Part shown: positions 58,457 through 64,000 of the stretch, in pieces
How positions within the stretch are numbered: the first letter of the stretch is position 1
Layout of the letters: every line of letters begins with the position of its first letter
Assembly: GCA_030998015.1 (NCBI GenBank)
Contig: JARWMV010000240.1
Coordinates: 1,240,001-1,304,000 of the forward strand
Reading direction: 5' to 3'
Origin: Ceratorhiza oryzae-sativae
Taxonomy: Eukaryota; Basidiomycota; Agaricomycetes; Cantharellales; Ceratobasidiaceae
DNA: 64,000 bases
Made by a program: the position numbers and the translations under genes
The notes under the pieces: model-generated
What the model was told of the DNA's origin: nothing
The model's database searches: none
What the model saw: the letters and a program-made list of their open reading frames with translations, nothing else

Positions 58457-60221
58457 TCATCGAGACGCCATTCGACCATGCGTTCTGTCGACAAACAACC
58501 CTGGCCCGCCCACTTCCGGAATATGGGCATAACCGCCCGGCGGATCGCTCTGACCGTTCCCTGCAATCTGCTCGTCGATTAGGTTGCAGATATCCCTGCG
58601 AAAGCCCCGGGGGAGCTCTATACGCCTGCATCGCTAATCCTCTTGGCAATGGCAACGTTGCGGGGTTATGTCCCCCGGCACCCGAATGATCCCGGTGCTT
58701 ATCCTCGTCATCCGTGTTTAGCCCCAGCAGCCCGTCTTTGATCGACTTCATGACTTTGGAAAACATGGTTGACGTATCTTCACCGTAGTAAGCGATACTG
58801 ACCGAGCCGTCTTTGGAATTGAGATAGGCGATTGGGCCAGCCCAGTTTTTGAACGGGTCTCTGGGTTCCGAGTCGGGAGTCTGAGGTGAAGGGGTGAAGG
58901 ACAGAGTGGGAGAGGAAGTGGGAGAGCCGAAATTTGCAGCTCTCCAGTCCCGATGTAGCCTCGGGCACATTTGGTTGTGGAGGTGAAAGTCATCATGCGA
59001 GCCTGTGAGGCGGTCAAGTTAGGTTCAACCACAAAGAGAAAGTTTCGAGCTCGTACCTTGACACCATCTGAGATTTTGACACTCCCATGCTCGGTCTCCA
59101 TCGAAATAGCACCCTCAAATGTGGTCGGAATTCGTATCCGAACGGACCCATCAGAGGCAATCGCAAATAACCGAATAGGTTGGGGGTTTTCCGCGTTCTT
59201 GAAACAAATCACATCAGCCAGCCGCCTGGAATCGACAACCAATGGCTCGGAGACGCACCAGAGTCAACTTGACCGATCCGTCATGACTTTCCGCAACGAT
59301 CACAGCAGTATCTCGGGCTTTCGAAACGAGGTGCACCTCTGCTTCGACTCCACCGTCTTTGCTCCACAACATGAGGTTCGGACGGACGCCCTCGTTTTTG
59401 AGTGGTTTGGGTGGAGTGGTGTCCACGATCTTTTTCCGGCCCCAACCTCCACCTTGTCGTTTCTTTCTCTCTTTCTCCCGCTGCCTTACCGACTTTTTGT
59501 CCATTTCGTTCCAAATGCCGTTAAAGTTGGACATATCCGGCATAAGAGGTTCGGGAATGACGAGAGACGTGTCGAGGTACCATGTACCGCGGACACTACT
59601 TCGGTCTTTCCGTTCCACGAGATGGTTACAATATTGGGGTGGGAGAGGACCATCAGCGATAGGGTTGGGAGGAGATGCGAATCGGGCGTGTGCGGTGGGA
59701 GACACGGGCTGGGATCCAGGAAGTGAATTCGGCCGGCGATGAATTACCGGCCGTCCAGGCGAGGATGAGGGGGGCGAGAGTGGTGGTTGTGTATTGCTTT
59801 TGGGTGGGCTCTGCTTTGGTAGCAGCCGAGGAGCGTGCTGTGAAGGGTAACGGGGTTGCGAGGACTGAGCGGTGGATTCTTGAGGTGTGCCAAGCGACCG
59901 AGCACGACCTCGAGACGTGGGAACATGGAGACTGGTCTGCGATTGGGGGGGCGTAGGATAGCCGAGTGGCGAATACCGGGACGGACCGGGAGCAGGGGCC
60001 GGCCTTGAGTTTGGGGGCACCACTTGGGGGGGAGGTCCTGAGAGCTCGGACATGCCGCTCTCGGTGTACGGAGGTGGTTCCTGGGTCATGACCGACTGGA
60101 GACAGAGATGGGTCAAAGTTCAAGACAAACATTCGACACATACCCTCGCATCCGATGCTTGTGAGCTCTCGCCAGCCGGGGCTTTCGCTTGGCGGGAATT
60201 TGGCTTTTCCGGGATGATCAT
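58457..60221 (-). pseudogene. Second NGSV-repeat protein gene (probable DUF7330 family), one-base deletion in last exon
   Basis: Exons 60144-60221 (MIIPEKPNSRQAK...), 59259-60095 (SVMTQEPPPYTESG, long Pro/Ser-rich region, then the first repeats), 59057-59197 and 59002 downward mirror the paralog at 45688-47299. Exon 3 is 141 nt in both. Repeats: RSSVRGTWYLDTS, KDGGVEAEVHLVS, HDGSVKLTL, SDGSVRIRI, EHGSVKISD, KDGSVSIAY. In the last exon the run is CCC at 58949-58951 where the paralog has CCCC, so YIGDW changes frame. The expected frame then runs on (DWRAANFGSPTSSPT, GPIAYLNSKDGSV). The likely C-terminus (IELPRGFRRDICNLIDEQI, stop at 58457-58459) is reached only after a further frame change, possibly an intron. 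It lacks a collagen-like tail. A sequence error is possible. Function unknown. Confidence 0.75.
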
Positions 60222-61698
60222 GGTGGTTGGGATAGACAAGAGGAGCGACGTCGATGCAGATATATATCGGTGGCCGTGGGTAGGAGCACCGCATGATGAA
60301 TAACAGTCATCACCAATCGAAGCGAATGTCAGGGGCCGACCGGCACAGCATCGAGGCGATCGCGGTTAACCTGTGTGATCGATCAACTGCGGTATATGGC
60401 GTGACTGTACCTTGACTGCTGCGGGGCCAAACACCTTGTCCACCAGGCATGAACGCTGCGTGGAAAATAAAACGTTGCTGGGAGTTGGGTAGGCACGTTT
60501 CCAGCTCATAGATTATACGATTTGAATTCTTTTCGTCCGTCGCCCTGCTTTTTGATGGTCTCATCAAGAAGTCCAACAGGCAAGTCGGAAGAACTAAACC
60601 ATCACAGCGCATCGCGCTCATCGCGCTCGTCGCTCCTTTGTTGCTTCTTTAATTCAGAATTCTACAGAGATGCATTAATGGATAGTTCCACAGCGTTAAA
60701 CCCTAGTGTGTTTCAGTGCGCCGTTTCTCATTCTAATTGCATCATCAAGACGATATTACCTTGTATTTTGAATTAAACGCATTAATTCTATGTTCAATTT
60801 GCCCGCGCGCAAATATGATTGGTTACTTCGTTGATCTATAAAACACTGTGAACAGCTGTCAGTTAGTTTCCATCGTCCTCGTCAATGTCGCAAGTCTGCT
60901 TCTGCCAAAGTGTTGAGCTTTGCCAAGATATATATTCTGTCGAGCGATTCAAACTGTAATAAAATGGATGTGCATTTTCTGGTTCTGGCATATCAACTTG
61001 CGCTTCATTCTCTTACTCGGACTAGAGAAAAATCCTGTGTCTCCGCAGTCAGCCGGTCCCGTAAGCGCAAGGGTCAGCAGTGTGTTCTGCCACTTGCATT
61101 TCACGCTGTACGTGTCCAGAGTACGCGTGCACACCCGATTACACAGCTATAAGCGCGAGCAAGATAGCGCATTCGTTCGCGCATGTAGCTCTGGCGTGCG
61201 TGAGTCGGCTATGGGCATCAACCGAGCCGAAGACAACGCAGGTTTATACAAGGAATCGAAGCCGGATCACAGCCTAATCTACCAGCAGCATGCCGAGATG
61301 TAGAGAGTCCCGTTGGAGACATGTGCGCGAGGTGGTGGAAAGCGATGAGATAACACTACTACGTATACACGACCAAACTCCGGGGGCATACCCCCGGTCA
61401 CCCCCTCCTCCACCGTGGGTGTGAGAGTCGTGCCAACCGGGATCGTCTCCGGTAAGCCGAAATATCCGGTACCCGGCTTAGTCATCGACACCTAGAATGC
61501 GAACCTGACCGACGCTCCTCGACTATTTCACGAACTCGGACATTTAAAGAGTCTGGTGACTTCTTGAAAGAGCTTGATTGGTACTTGTTTCCGAAATATT
61601 ACGCATGAGAATCCTTGAGCCGATCTTTAAAATGGGTTCGGGAACTGGATGGCCGCCATTCTTGCGCCCCGCCATTGCACGTTCTATTTTGACACAAG
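60222..61698. other. Intergenic, upstream of the GH1 gene
   Basis: No supported gene. A minus-strand frame at 61279-61491 starts MSMTKPGTGYFGLPETIPVG and could be the first exon of a small divergent gene, but it could not be extended or recognised. Confidence 0.35.
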
Positions 61699-63733
<2,035 letters not shown>

Positions 63734-64000
63734 TTGCTGAGTGAATGGAATTTGACTGATCGCCTCTGGGATCATAAAAAAGAGTTATGGACACAATGCT
63801 TGAGTATTATATTGGCATATAAGGGGAAACCGCATTAATGATTTGAGCAAGCCCTAGTTCTAAAGATAATCGAATGGATAACTTTCCGCAAGTGCTGAAA
63901 CTACCCAATCCATTCTCAACGAATATGTCCTATCATGGTTCAAATAATGATATGAGCTTCGCAGGCCGCCACCAATGACAGGTGTTTGGACAATACCTCG
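63734..64000. other. Region downstream of the GH1 gene
   Basis: Presumed 3' untranslated region and spacer; nothing else seen. Confidence 0.3.

Overview
The window looks like nuclear DNA of a filamentous basidiomycete, most likely an Agaricomycete of the Rhizoctonia/Ceratobasidium type. That is inference. It rests on many short introns (about 47-80 nt, GT-AG) that restore frame when removed, and on a mixture of families: an AA9 lytic polysaccharide monooxygenase, a seven-exon NACHT-WD40 receptor, expanded F-box proteins, a GH1 beta-glucosidase, paralogous repeat proteins with NGSV/DGSV motifs, and a Ty1/copia element.

Layout. Bases 1-7005 hold ordinary genes: the 3' part of an AA9 gene, a THEM6-like hot-dog-fold protein, a secretory FKBP prolyl isomerase ending in KSEL, and an F-box protein. 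Bases about 7,715-29,330 are a direct tandem segmental duplication. Each copy carries a decayed Zn2Cys6 transcription-factor gene followed by a minus-strand NACHT-WD40 (STAND/NLR-like, HET-D/E type) gene. The first receptor copy (11237-16082) reads as an intact 7-exon, 1504-residue gene. The second (24343-29200) has single-base frameshifts but keeps a full-length, very similar WD40 block. A 5'-truncated non-LTR retrotransposon with a 9-bp target duplication sits in the second copy.

Bases 29.8-33 kb hold two decayed F-box genes of one family; a third member with a frameshift lies at 40.9-42.5 kb. Between them are a PAQR/Izh3-type membrane receptor gene (33458-37213, with an unusual 1-kb last intron) and a small Ser-rich conserved protein (38221-38874). 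Bases 42.5-45.7 kb are gene-poor, with a BTB/KCTD-like remnant and a 152-bp foldback element.

Two paralogous genes with the same exon design and six NGSV-type repeats (probably the fungal DUF7330 family) lie at 45688-47299 and 58457-60221. The first ends in a collagen-like Gly-Pro-X tail; the second has a one-base deletion in its last exon. Between them sits a young copia element (50458-55460) with almost identical LTRs, a GAAAT target duplication and one in-frame TGA. Its primer-binding site matches the anticodon arm of initiator tRNA-Met and contains the ATG that opens gag. The window closes with a complete 11-exon intracellular GH1 beta-glucosidase (61699-63733) that uses one GC-AG intron.
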